NCBI RefSeq assembly: GCF_016618195.1
Contig: NZ_CP067099.1
Location: forward strand, 248,001-312,000
DNA from: Providencia manganoxydans
GTDB taxonomy: Bacteria > Pseudomonadota > Gammaproteobacteria > Enterobacterales > Enterobacteriaceae
Direction of reading: 5' to 3'
Length of the DNA stretch: 64,000 nt
In this document: in pieces, positions 8,532 to 16,880 of the stretch
Numbering within the stretch: the first letter of the stretch is position 1
How the letters are laid out: each line of letters opens with the position of its first letter
The notes under the pieces: generated by a model
What the model was told of the DNA's origin: nothing
The model's database searches: none
Seen by the model: the letters and a program-made list of their open reading frames with translations, nothing else
Position numbers and translations under genes: made by a program

Positions 8532-9580
8532 ATCAATCATCTGTAAATCAGCTTCAACTAGGTTTTATTGGACTTGGCAGAATGGGCGCTGCGATGGTAC
8601 GCCGCATCCAGCAAGCCGGCATTTCATGTGTGGTATATGACCAAAATGCAGCGATCCGCCAGCAATTGCCTGATAGCGTCATTTTTAGCCACTCTCTTGA
8701 AGAGATGGTGAAAAATATGCAGGCACCAAGACATATTTGGTTGATGTTACCTGCGGCCGTGGTTGACACAGTGATCGCTCAACTGAAGCCATTATTAGAA
8801 AAAGGTGACACGCTGATTGATGGGGGTAATTCTCATTTCACTGAGGATATTCGCCGAGCCAATGCATTAAAAGCCGAAGGACTGCACTATATGGATGTGG
8901 GTGTCAGTGGCGGAGTATGGGGTGAAGAGCGTGGTTATTGCCAAATGATTGGTGGGCCGAAAGAGCACTATCAATATTTAGAGCCAGTTTTTCGTGCCTT
9001 AGCTCCGGGAGTGGATGCCGCACCACGTACGGAAGGTAATAACGGTGAGCCTTCTCCAGCGGAACAAGGTTATTTATATTGCGGCCCTAGTGGCGCTGGC
9101 CACTTTGTCAAAATGGTTCACAATGGCATTGAATATGGCTTGATGGCCGCTTATGCGGAAGGTTTGAACATCCTGAAACATGCGGATCAAGGGCTAAATC
9201 CAGTTGCGGCGGATGCCGAAACTGCACCACTTGAGCATCCTGAATATTATCAATATAAGCTACCGGTTGGTGAGATCAGTGAGCTATGGCGCCGAGGTAG
9301 TGTCGTTGGATCATGGTTGCTTGATTTGATCGCACAAGAGATGCATCAATCACCCGATCTCGAAAATTATGCAGGCCGAGTCTCTGACTCAGGAGAAGGC
9401 CGTTGGACATCCACTGCGGCAATCGATCTTGGTGTGCCTGCACCAGTCCTGACTAGCGCGCTCTATTCACGTTTCTCTTCGCGTGATAATGACTTGTTCG
9501 CTGATCGTGTTCAATCGGCAATGCGTCATGCGTTCGGTGGACATAAAGAAAAATCCGCCGATCAAGGGGGATCCAAATGA
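8528..9580 (+). CDS. gnd: 6-phosphogluconate dehydrogenase, decarboxylating (short, probably NAD+-type)
   Basis: 350 residues, much shorter than the roughly 470-residue Gnd of E. coli but normal for the NAD+-preferring class. The Rossmann motif is GFIGLGRMGAAMVRRI. The second strand ends VVYDQN, with an aspartate where NADP+ enzymes have an Asn-Arg pair, which suggests NAD+. Substrate and catalytic segments are GGNSHFTEDIRR, GVSGGVWGEERGYCQMIGG and GHFVKMVHNGIEYGLM (catalytic Lys and Asn). It oxidises 6-phosphogluconate to ribulose-5-phosphate and CO2. The start ATG overlaps the kinase stop and its own stop overlaps zwf, so translation is coupled. Cofactor choice is inferred from one position. 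Confidence 0.9.
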   Translation: MNQSSVNQLQLGFIGLGRMGAAMVRRIQQAGISCVVYDQNAAIRQQLPDSVIFSHSLEEMVKNMQAPRHIWLMLPAAVVDTVIAQLKPLLEKGDTLIDGGNSHFTEDIRRANALKAEGLHYMDVGVSGGVWGEERGYCQMIGGPKEHYQYLEPVFRALAPGVDAAPRTEGNNGEPSPAEQGYLYCGPSGAGHFVKMVHNGIEYGLMAAYAEGLNILKHADQGLNPVAADAETAPLEHPEYYQYKLPVGEISELWRRGSVVGSWLLDLIAQEMHQSPDLENYAGRVSDSGEGRWTSTAAIDLGVPAPVLTSALYSRFSSRDNDLFADRVQSAMRHAFGGHKEKSADQGGSK

Positions 9581-11019
9581 GCCGTTCTTCTTTAGTGATC
9601 TTAGGGGCAAGTGGTGATCTAACCAAACGATTATTAATGCCATCACTATTTCGTTTGCATCGACTGGGTTTGATCCCTGACTTGAATATTATTGGTTATT
9701 CGATTGATAAATGGGATCGCGACGCTTTTTTAAAACATATTCATGATGCCCTTGCTGAATTTATTACAGACTTCAATGAGACAGAATGGAAAGCTTTTAG
9801 TGAACAGCTAGATTTTGTTAGTGGTTCACTTGAAGCGGATGCATTACGAGCACTGGAAGGCAAATTAACGCCATCGGCTCTGTTTTATCTCGCATTACCG
9901 CCAACTTTATTTGGACAGGCAGCGCAAGCGATTGGGGAAGCAGGATTATCCAAAGAAGAGGGTGACAATTGGCGACGTATTATCATTGAAAAACCATTTG
10001 GTACCGATTTAGCGTCTGCAAAATTACTACGTGAACAAGTCCACGCTTATTGGGACGAATCACAGGTTTATCGTATCGACCACTTTCTTGGTAAAGAAGC
10101 GACACAAAATTTGATGATTTTCCGCTTTGCTAATCGTGTATTGGCACCTGTTTGGAATGCCGAGCATATCGAGCAAGTACAAATTACCTATGCAGAGACG
10201 TTAGGGGTTGAAAACCGAGCGGTCTATTATGACCACTCGGGCGCCATGCGCGATATGTTACAAAACCACCTAATGCAGCTATTAACCTTGGCAGCGATTG
10301 AACCATTAGGTCGCTGGGATGGTGAAATTCTGCGTGATCATAAAGTTGAAGTGTTGAAATCAATTCGCCCGACCGATGATATGAACGCAAATGATTGGGC
10401 GGTGCGCGGGCAATACTGCGCAGGGCAAGTCAATGGTGAAACGGCAACGGATTATTGTAACGAGCCGGGGATCCCTGTGGATACGAATACAGAAACTTTC
10501 GCGGCATTGCGAATTGAGATTGATAACTGGCGTTGGAAAGGCGTGCCATTTTATCTGCGTAGTGGTAAGCGGTTAGCCAATAACTACGCAGAAATTGCGG
10601 TGCAGTTTAAAGCTCCAGCGGGCGCGCTGCCGGGGGACGTTGAAGTCGATAATAATTGGCTCGTCTTTAGGTTATCCCCAACCATGGGTATGGATATGCA
10701 CATGACGGCAAAATTACCCGGTATGCATTTGAATACACATGGGATCACACTGAGTGCACCTTATACTCAGCCTGGCCAATATGAGGTATCCGCCTATGAG
10801 CAGTTACTGATTGATGCATTGAATGGTGAGGGGGCTCACTTTTTACGTTTTGATGAAGTGGAATGGGCATGGCGGATCATTGATCCTGCATTAAAAGCTT
10901 GGCAACAAGGCATGCCTGATTTGTATAAAGCGGGAACTCAAGGGCCTGATACACAATCAAGAATTATGCGTTCTGGGCATCAATGGCGTTCTCTCTTCGA
11001 GCAGGAGAACAGCGAATGA
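9577..11019 (+). CDS. zwf: Glucose-6-phosphate 1-dehydrogenase
   Basis: 480 residues, full length for the family. The N-terminal dinucleotide motif is GASGDLTKRLLMPSL, and the active-site signature is RIDHFLGKEATQNL. NHLMQLLTLAAIEP and FYLRSGKRLA are other conserved stretches. It oxidises glucose-6-phosphate to 6-phosphogluconolactone, the entry step of the oxidative pentose-phosphate and Entner-Doudoroff routes. It lies between gnd and a GH15 glucosidase with ATGA overlaps on both sides. No 6-phosphogluconolactonase gene is in the operon. Because it sits in an accessory-looking operon it may be a second zwf rather than the housekeeping copy, which cannot be tested within this window. Confidence 0.95.
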   Translation: MSRSSLVILGASGDLTKRLLMPSLFRLHRLGLIPDLNIIGYSIDKWDRDAFLKHIHDALAEFITDFNETEWKAFSEQLDFVSGSLEADALRALEGKLTPSALFYLALPPTLFGQAAQAIGEAGLSKEEGDNWRRIIIEKPFGTDLASAKLLREQVHAYWDESQVYRIDHFLGKEATQNLMIFRFANRVLAPVWNAEHIEQVQITYAETLGVENRAVYYDHSGAMRDMLQNHLMQLLTLAAIEPLGRWDGEILRDHKVEVLKSIRPTDDMNANDWAVRGQYCAGQVNGETATDYCNEPGIPVDTNTETFAALRIEIDNWRWKGVPFYLRSGKRLANNYAEIAVQFKAPAGALPGDVEVDNNWLVFRLSPTMGMDMHMTAKLPGMHLNTHGITLSAPYTQPGQYEVSAYEQLLIDALNGEGAHFLRFDEVEWAWRIIDPALKAWQQGMPDLYKAGTQGPDTQSRIMRSGHQWRSLFEQENSE

Positions 11020-13325
11020 ATCAGCAACACGCCCCCGGAGGACCGGGTAGCACAGCAACATGGACCAGCAGTGCAAAAGATATGGTCGGAACGGCGATAG
11101 GGCAAGGTCGCGTATGGTTTACTGTAGGGTATGGTATTTTAAATGAAGTCTATTGGCCTTCTTGTAGTACCCCCCATATTCGTGATTTAGGTTTTATCAT
11201 TGCAGGGGATGATTTTTGGTCTGAAGTGAAGCGAGTCAATCAATATGAGTTGACTACACCATCATCTTCTTTACCGATCCCTAAAATTGTTCACCACCAT
11301 GAACGCTATCGCCTTGAATTAGAAATTATTACGGATCCTGCGCGTGATGTGCTGCTGATTCGGTATCACCTAGAAGGAGAAGGGCTAAGGTTATATCCGC
11401 TGTTAGCGCCACATATCGGCGGCGATGGTGATGATAATTATGGCTCAGTCTCTCCTCATGGCTTAACGGCACATAAAAAAGGACGCCATCTGATATTAGC
11501 GGCAGAAAGCGGTTTTAACCGCGCCAGCGTGGGTTATGTTGGCAGCTCTGATGGGTGGCAGGATTTTAGCCAAAATGGCTATATGAGCTGGGAATACCAG
11601 CAAGCAGGGCCGGGTAATCTCGCGATGATGGGGGAACTCAATCGTAACTCAGGGGTATTAGCGTTAGCGTTTTCAGATAGTGCACAAGGCGCAGCAACGC
11701 TGGCGGCGAGCTCGATTGCAGCGGGCTACCAAGAAGCGCGACGCCAGTACGCTTATTTATGGGCAGCATGGAATGAAACGGTCAATTTTCCCGGTTTGGA
11801 CAAATTACCTAAAAATTTATCCGATGCTGTTCGTACCTCGATTGCGGTGATCAAAACACACGAAGGACGCACTTTTCCTGGCTCATTAGTGGCAAGTCTA
11901 AGCACTCCGTGGGGGGATACGCATAAAGACGCTGGGGGTTATCACCTCGTATGGCCACGCGACTCTGTTGAAGTCGGTTTTGCTATGTTGGCTTGTGGTT
12001 TAATTGCCGAGGTGCGTGCATTAATGGCTTATTTGATTGCTATTCAGCAGCCTGATGGTCATTGGATGCAAAATAACTTCACCGACGGTCAACCTTATTG
12101 GCAAGGCATACAACTGGACGAAGTGGCATTACCGGTACTTTTTGCTGCGAAACTACATGAACAAGGGCTATTGGGTGAAATGCAAGGTGCTGCAATTCGA
12201 ATGGCACGTAAGGCATTAGCATTTATCGCTCAATATGGTCCAGCTAGCCCACAAGATCGCTGGGAAGAGAATGCAGGTATTAACCCGTTTACTTTGTCAG
12301 TTTCGATTGCGGCACTGGTGGCTGGGGCAAAAGCCGGATTCTTAGAAGAAGGTGATAAACAATATGCACTTGATTTAGCTGATGATTGGAATGAGCGTCT
12401 TGAGTCTTGGGTCTATGTCAAGGATACCAAACTCGATCGCGAGCTAGGAATTGATGGGCATTATGTTCGTTTAAACCCAAATAGCCATTCTGCACGCTTT
12501 GGTGATGTGATGTTACGCAACCGTAACAACGAAACTATCAGTACACGTGCGCTATTAGGCATGGAGTATCTGTATTTAGTTCGTTTAGGATTACGGAAAG
12601 CCACTGATAAACGAATTGAAGATACGACAAAACTGGTTGATAAGTTGCTATGCATGCAATTACCCGCAGGCCCATATTACTATCGCTATAACGAAGATGG
12701 TTATGGCGAACATGAAGACGGACGTGCATTTGATGGTAGTGGCGTTGGGCGTTTGTGGCCGTTATTAAGTGGTGAACGAGGCCATTATGCTGCGGCTTGC
12801 AAACAAGATGTTACACCGTACTTGAATGCGATTTTAGCCTCTGCCAGTACAGGCGGGATGTTGCCTGAGCAAATATGGGATAAGGAAAGTATTCCTGAAC
12901 GAGGGTTGATAACCGGAAGACCGAGCGGTAGTGCAATGCCACTGATTTGGGCTCATGCGGAGCTGATTAAGCTGATTTATGTACAGAAAACCGGTATCCC
13001 TATTGAGCAATTAAAATCAGTCAGTGGGCGTTATGGCGTTCAGCCGCCAATGGCTAGAGCTCGTCATTGGCGTGATAGCCAGCCTTGTGGTTTTGTATCC
13101 ACTACTCATGAGCTGTGGATTGAGGCACAAGAGCCATTTGTTCTACATTATGGTTATGATAATTGGCAGGATATTCAAGAACAAAGTAGCCAACCTCTTG
13201 GTTTAGGGCTTTATGGTGTTCCATTAAATATCAGTGTATTAGCGGGAAAAACGCTGCGATTTACACGTCGATTTGATGGCCGAGGCTGGGAAGGCCAAGA
13301 TTGGCATGTAGATATTAAAGCTTAA
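11016..13325 (+). CDS. Glycoside hydrolase family 15 protein (glucoamylase/trehalase-like)
   Basis: 769 residues from the ATG at 11016, which overlaps the zwf stop and follows AGGAG. The family start is TSSAKDMVGTAIGQGRVWFT and GYGILNEVYWPSC; an N-terminal beta-sandwich is followed by an (alpha/alpha)6 barrel containing YHLVWPRDSVEVGFAML. The two expected catalytic acids are in RWEENAGINPF (Glu417/418) and MLPEQIWD (Glu618). There is no signal peptide, so it should act in the cytoplasm on imported or stored alpha-glucosides, releasing glucose for the kinase at the head of the operon. Substrate (maltodextrin, isomalto-oligosaccharide or trehalose) is not determinable. A perfect 12-bp hairpin follows, ending the operon. 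Confidence 0.9.
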   Translation: MNQQHAPGGPGSTATWTSSAKDMVGTAIGQGRVWFTVGYGILNEVYWPSCSTPHIRDLGFIIAGDDFWSEVKRVNQYELTTPSSSLPIPKIVHHHERYRLELEIITDPARDVLLIRYHLEGEGLRLYPLLAPHIGGDGDDNYGSVSPHGLTAHKKGRHLILAAESGFNRASVGYVGSSDGWQDFSQNGYMSWEYQQAGPGNLAMMGELNRNSGVLALAFSDSAQGAATLAASSIAAGYQEARRQYAYLWAAWNETVNFPGLDKLPKNLSDAVRTSIAVIKTHEGRTFPGSLVASLSTPWGDTHKDAGGYHLVWPRDSVEVGFAMLACGLIAEVRALMAYLIAIQQPDGHWMQNNFTDGQPYWQGIQLDEVALPVLFAAKLHEQGLLGEMQGAAIRMARKALAFIAQYGPASPQDRWEENAGINPFTLSVSIAALVAGAKAGFLEEGDKQYALDLADDWNERLESWVYVKDTKLDRELGIDGHYVRLNPNSHSARFGDVMLRNRNNETISTRALLGMEYLYLVRLGLRKATDKRIEDTTKLVDKLLCMQLPAGPYYYRYNEDGYGEHEDGRAFDGSGVGRLWPLLSGERGHYAAACKQDVTPYLNAILASASTGGMLPEQIWDKESIPERGLITGRPSGSAMPLIWAHAELIKLIYVQKTGIPIEQLKSVSGRYGVQPPMARARHWRDSQPCGFVSTTHELWIEAQEPFVLHYGYDNWQDIQEQSSQPLGLGLYGVPLNISVLAGKTLRFTRRFDGRGWEGQDWHVDIKA

Positions 13326-13326
13326 T

Positions 13327-13362
13327 CGCTCCAGCTAAACATAATATGTTCGTTAACAGTCT
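13327..13362. repeat. Family-2 dispersed repeat, partial copy 3 (right end)
   Basis: CTCCAGCTAAACATAATATG followed by TTCGTTAACAGTCTGA resembles 53857-53892 (GCAGCCAAACATGATATG, then TTTGTCAACAGTCTGA). Only the right end of the element is present. As with the other copies it sits directly after a stop codon and is followed by a strong hairpin. Confidence 0.6.
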
Positions 13363-13363
13363 G

Positions 13364-13390
13364 AGCGAGTACGTTTTTAACGTACTCGCT
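13364..13390 (+). terminator. Perfect 12-bp stem terminator after the glucose operon
   Basis: AGCGAGTACGTT, loop TTT, AACGTACTCGCT, 38 bp after the GH15 stop. The stem is perfect; only a short T-containing tail (GCTCTTAAAT) follows. It probably ends the ROK-gnd-zwf-GH15 transcript. Confidence 0.75.
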
Positions 13391-14058
13391 GCTCTTAAAT
13401 AACAAATAAAATAATACTGTAAATTATTATCCTATGTGATTTAATCACTTTGGTAAATATTAACGTGTAAAAATTAAAATAACTTTTTTTGAGTTGTTGA
13501 GGAGATCGTGATTCAGATAGGAAAGTTAAATAAGAGTACCTATAGTGTGCGATTTTAATTTTCTAGAGAATTACTTTAATGAATTCACAAATAGTTGGGG
13601 ATATTTATGTACATAGTAGGTAGGAGATAATGATTATACACTGATTAATGGTATAAACTATATGGTAATCCTAAAAATGGCTCAACTAGCATTAAAATAT
13701 TATACATAATAAACAAACTAAACTATAATCAATATTGATTATTACTAATCTTATTCCTAAATTTATTACTCATTTAAATATAATTAATATAGTCTAATTT
13801 TTATTTTTTTTGTTTATGCTTGTGTTAATTAGATAATTATGAATTGTAGCCCAATTATTTTTCATTGAACACTCATCTATTCATATTTAATTAGTCTTTT
13901 TTTGTATTTTATGTATAAGCAGCGTTATATAATTATTAATTAACGTATGGAATTTAGCGATGAGTTATACGGATAATTAACTATATTTTAAAGGGTTGCT
14001 ACAGGATAAAGGATAAATTAAATACTCATTATATACGTTAGAATTTCTATCATTACCA

Positions 14059-14080
14059 ATGCCACAGTTAAATGTGGCAT
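14059..14080. promoter_or_regulatory. Perfect 8-bp inverted repeat in the T6SS upstream region
   Basis: ATGCCACA, GTTAAA, TGTGGCAT, followed by TTAATTAACT. It could be an operator or the terminator of a short upstream transcript; no coding sequence feeds into it. Confidence 0.4.
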
Positions 14081-14177
14081 TTAATTAACTATCTAATCAT
14101 GTTAAGTGTATTCTCGTATTTTCTAACTCCTCCATAATTGTTCTAATTGTTTGACTCTTCAATGATTTTATCCTTTC

Positions 14178-14194
14178 TGCAACATATGGTTGCA
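14178..14194. promoter_or_regulatory. Dyad TGCAAC-N5-GTTGCA, candidate operator
   Basis: Perfect 6-bp arms with a 5-bp spacer, about 245 bp upstream of tssB. The symmetry fits a dimeric regulator; nothing in the sequence names it. Confidence 0.3.
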
Positions 14195-14350
14195 AAAAAC
14201 ATTTGCATTAAGTAGCAATTTACTATTGACCATAAGCCGAATTTATATAGGATGTGTGGAAACAAAGTAAAATATCAATAATTATTCTTTTTTTATCACC
14301 GGGACAATTTAACTCTTTTAATGGGTGAGCGATTGCTCATTAGAAGTCCT

Positions 14351-14392
14351 ATGCTCTGAATTTATTATTCATTATAATTTTGAGCATTTTTT
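14351..14392 (+). terminator. Terminator-like hairpin with T-run just before tssB
   Basis: ATGCTCTGAATTTATTATTC folds with ATTATAATTTTGAGCAT, followed by six T residues. It ends about 45 bp before the tssB start, where it could attenuate T6SS transcription or end a leader RNA. Confidence 0.45.
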
Positions 14393-14409
14393 AATCATGC
14401 AATAAGATT

Positions 14410-14430
14410 TTAAGCTAATAAGGAGCTTAA
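14410..14430 (+). promoter_or_regulatory. Hairpin presenting the tssB ribosome-binding site
   Basis: TTAAGCT, loop AATAAGG, AGCTTAA: a perfect 7-bp stem whose loop and 3' arm contain AAGGAG, the tssB ribosome site. The ATG follows at 14437. The fold could tune initiation of the first T6SS gene. Confidence 0.45.
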
Positions 14431-14436
14431 CTTATA

Positions 14437-14934
14437 ATGAGTAAAAAAGATCTCGGTAGTGTCGCACCAAAAGAACGAATTAATATCAAATATACTCCTA
14501 ATGATGGTGGAGCTAAATCTGAAATAGAGTTACCGCTTAATATGCTGATCGTAGGTGATATGATTGGTCGAACGGAGGAAACTCCTATTGAAGAGCGTAA
14601 AGCTGTTTCGGTAAATCAAAATAACTTTAATTCAGTGATGGAAAGCGCTGGAATTAGTTTAAACATCAATGTTGAAAATACACTTGATGAGAAAAGTGAT
14701 TCTGAGCTTAATGTCAATTTAGATATTAAATCCTTACAAGATTTCTCTCCTGATAATGTTGCGCGTCAAGTTCCTGAATTGAAAAAACTATTGGAACTGA
14801 GAGAGGCATTAGTCGCCTTAAAAGGTCCTCTTGGTAATATCCCAGCTTTTAGAAAACGTCTGCAAGAGCTTCTGGAAAATGAAGATACTCGTGAGCAGCT
14901 GTTGAAAGAGCTTGATATCGCTAGCCAAAAATAA
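14437..14934 (+). CDS. tssB: T6SS sheath small subunit TssB (VipA/ImpB)
   Basis: 165 residues, the usual family length. Conserved TssB segments include APKERINIKYTPNDGGAKSE, IELPLNMLIVGDM, and the C-terminal helix region with VPELKKLLELREALVALKGPL and FRKRLQELLENEDTREQLLKEL. With TssC it forms the contractile tail sheath in the cytoplasm. It is the first gene of the cluster, has an AAGGAG site inside a small hairpin, and is 20 bp from the chosen tssC start. Everything downstream to at least tssM is closely spaced on the same strand, so this is presumably the start of a very long operon. Confidence 0.97.
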   Translation: MSKKDLGSVAPKERINIKYTPNDGGAKSEIELPLNMLIVGDMIGRTEETPIEERKAVSVNQNNFNSVMESAGISLNINVENTLDEKSDSELNVNLDIKSLQDFSPDNVARQVPELKKLLELREALVALKGPLGNIPAFRKRLQELLENEDTREQLLKELDIASQK

Positions 14935-14954
14935 TGTTTATAGAGGATTATTTC

Positions 14955-16436
14955 ATGTCGTTAAATAGTGAAACTCAGGAACAACAAGTTTCCTCATCAT
15001 CCAGTGGTTCGCTACTAGATGAAATTATGGCTCAATCACGTATGTCGCCTGAGTCAGAAGCTTATGGTATTGCAAAACAGGGTGTTGCTGCATTTATCAG
15101 CAATATCTTTGCTAGCCAAAATGAAGATGAGCAAATCAATAAGCTATTGATTGATAAGATGCTGGTTGAATTGGATAACAAGTTAAGTGCGCAAGTTGAC
15201 CAAATTCTGCATGCGCCTAAATTTCAAGAGCTGGAATCTTCATGGCGTTCATTGAAATTGTTGGTTGACCGTACTGATTTTAGAGAAAATATCAAAATTA
15301 ATATTCTTCACGCAACGAAAGAAGAGTTGTTAGAAGACTTTGAATTTTCTCCTGAAATTGTTCAATCAGGGTTCTATCAACATGTTTACTCATCAGGCTA
15401 TGGACAGTTTGGTGGTGAGCCAGTGGCAACTGTTGTTGGTAACTATGCCTTCAACAACACCACACCTGATCTGAAATTGATGCAATATGTCAGCGCGGTT
15501 GGCGCAATGGCACATGCCCCATTCTTATCATCGGTATCACCTAACTTCTTCGGTATTAACAGTTACGCTGAGTTACCTGCAATCAAAGACATCAAATCTG
15601 TTTTTGAAGGTCCTGCGCACACCAAATGGCGTGCATTGCGTGAAGCTGAAGACTCACGTTACTTGGGTCTAACTGCTCCACGTTTCTTGCTACGTCTGCC
15701 ATATTCACCAACAGAAAACCCAGTTAAGCTTTTCAATTACAACGAAAATGTGAAGCAAGACCATGACCATTACCTATGGGGTAATACGGCGTTCTTGCTA
15801 GCAAGCTGTATTAACGATAGCTTTGCCAAATACCGTTGGTGTCCAAATATTATTGGTCCACAAAGTGGTGGAACAGTGAATGATTTACCTGTGCATGTAT
15901 TTGAAGCGATGGGTGAATTACAGGCTAAAATTCCAACTGAGGTTTTAGTTACTGATCGTCGCGAATTTGAATTAGCGGAAGAAGGTTTTATCACCTTGAC
16001 GATGCGTAAAGGCAGCGACAATGCGGCATTTTTCTCTGCAAACTCAGTGCAAAAACCAAAATCCTATCCAAATACCCATGAAGGTAAAATTGCTGAAACC
16101 AATTATAAATTGGGAACTCAATTACCTTACATGTTCATTATCAACCGCTTAGCACATTATATTAAAGTGCTTCAGCGTGAACAAATCGGCTCATGGAAAG
16201 AGCGTCAAGATTTGGAACGTGAACTGAACATCTGGCTGAAGCAATACATTGCTGACCAAGAAAACCCACCAGCAGATGTGCGTAGCAAGCGCCCATTGCG
16301 TTCAGCACAGATCCAAGTTCTCGATGTCGAAGGGGATCCAGGTTGGTATCAAGTGGCAATCCAAGTTCGCCCTCATTTTAAATATATGGGTGCAAACTTT
16401 GAGTTGTCGCTTGTTGGCCGCTTAGACAAAGAGTAA
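14955..16436 (+). CDS. tssC: T6SS sheath large subunit TssC (VipB/ImpC)
   Basis: 493 residues from the ATG at 14955, chosen because AGAGGA lies 7 nt upstream; an in-frame ATG at 14934 overlaps the tssB stop and lacks a site. Family landmarks are ESSWRSLKLLVDRTDFRENI, GGEPVATVVGNYAF, FLLRLPYSPTENPVK and, near the end, GDPGWYQVAIQVRPHFKYMG. It assembles with TssB into the contractile sheath that drives the Hcp tube. It is among the best-conserved T6SS proteins and nothing unusual is visible. Confidence 0.97.
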   Translation: MSLNSETQEQQVSSSSSGSLLDEIMAQSRMSPESEAYGIAKQGVAAFISNIFASQNEDEQINKLLIDKMLVELDNKLSAQVDQILHAPKFQELESSWRSLKLLVDRTDFRENIKINILHATKEELLEDFEFSPEIVQSGFYQHVYSSGYGQFGGEPVATVVGNYAFNNTTPDLKLMQYVSAVGAMAHAPFLSSVSPNFFGINSYAELPAIKDIKSVFEGPAHTKWRALREAEDSRYLGLTAPRFLLRLPYSPTENPVKLFNYNENVKQDHDHYLWGNTAFLLASCINDSFAKYRWCPNIIGPQSGGTVNDLPVHVFEAMGELQAKIPTEVLVTDRREFELAEEGFITLTMRKGSDNAAFFSANSVQKPKSYPNTHEGKIAETNYKLGTQLPYMFIINRLAHYIKVLQREQIGSWKERQDLERELNIWLKQYIADQENPPADVRSKRPLRSAQIQVLDVEGDPGWYQVAIQVRPHFKYMGANFELSLVGRLDKE

Positions 16437-16441
16437 GCGTC

Positions 16442-16879
16442 ATGGCCGCTAACTATAACTGGGAGTCTTCAGAGACTGCCAGTTTATTTGAGCGCATCCA
16501 AGGGAAGAGCTCAGGCTCTTCCCATCATGCTCGTATGAACGCATTGGTTAAATCAATCAAACAAAATTTAAATCAAATTTTGAATAGTCGCCCTGATGCT
16601 TGCCAAAGCTCAGCTGCTTTAGGTGTGCCTGATTTAAATGACGCAACGCAAGCGGCTATGGATTTTCGCAAGAGCCTTGAAGTTTCCATCTCAGATTGCA
16701 TCAGAGTCTATGAACCTCGTATCCGTAATGTACAGGTCTCATTTATTGAAAGCGATGCAGATGCATTGTTGCTTCAATTCAGCATCACCGCTTTTATTGA
16801 TTTAGACAGCCAGCGCCAACTCATCGAGTTCAACATGCAGCTCGACAATAACCGACGATATCAATTGAAACAATTCTAA
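16442..16879 (+). CDS. tssE: T6SS baseplate subunit TssE (gp25-like)
   Basis: 145 residues, 5 bp after tssC and 1 bp before tssF. It begins NYNWESSETASLFERIQG and carries the gp25-like core: LNSRPDACQSSAALGVPDLN, then RVYEPRIRNVQVSFIE. TssE is the T4-phage gp25 homologue that links the baseplate wedge (TssF, TssG, TssK) to the sheath and helps start sheath polymerisation. Size and position match the canonical order. Confidence 0.95.
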   Translation: MAANYNWESSETASLFERIQGKSSGSSHHARMNALVKSIKQNLNQILNSRPDACQSSAALGVPDLNDATQAAMDFRKSLEVSISDCIRVYEPRIRNVQVSFIESDADALLLQFSITAFIDLDSQRQLIEFNMQLDNNRRYQLKQF

Positions 16880-16880
16880 T

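Larger units (their letters stand above)
13391..14436. other. 1-kb AT-rich leader region upstream of the T6SS cluster
   Basis: No ORF with a credible start was found in about 1,050 bp of very AT-rich DNA. It should carry the T6SS promoter. Three structured spots stand out: the hairpin ATGCCACA/TGTGGCAT at 14059-14080, the dyad TGCAAC-ATATG-GTTGCA at 14178-14194, and a terminator-like hairpin with a T-run at 14351-14392. I saw no clear sigma-54 (-24/-12) promoter. High AT content suggests silencing by H-NS, which is inference. Confidence 0.5.
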
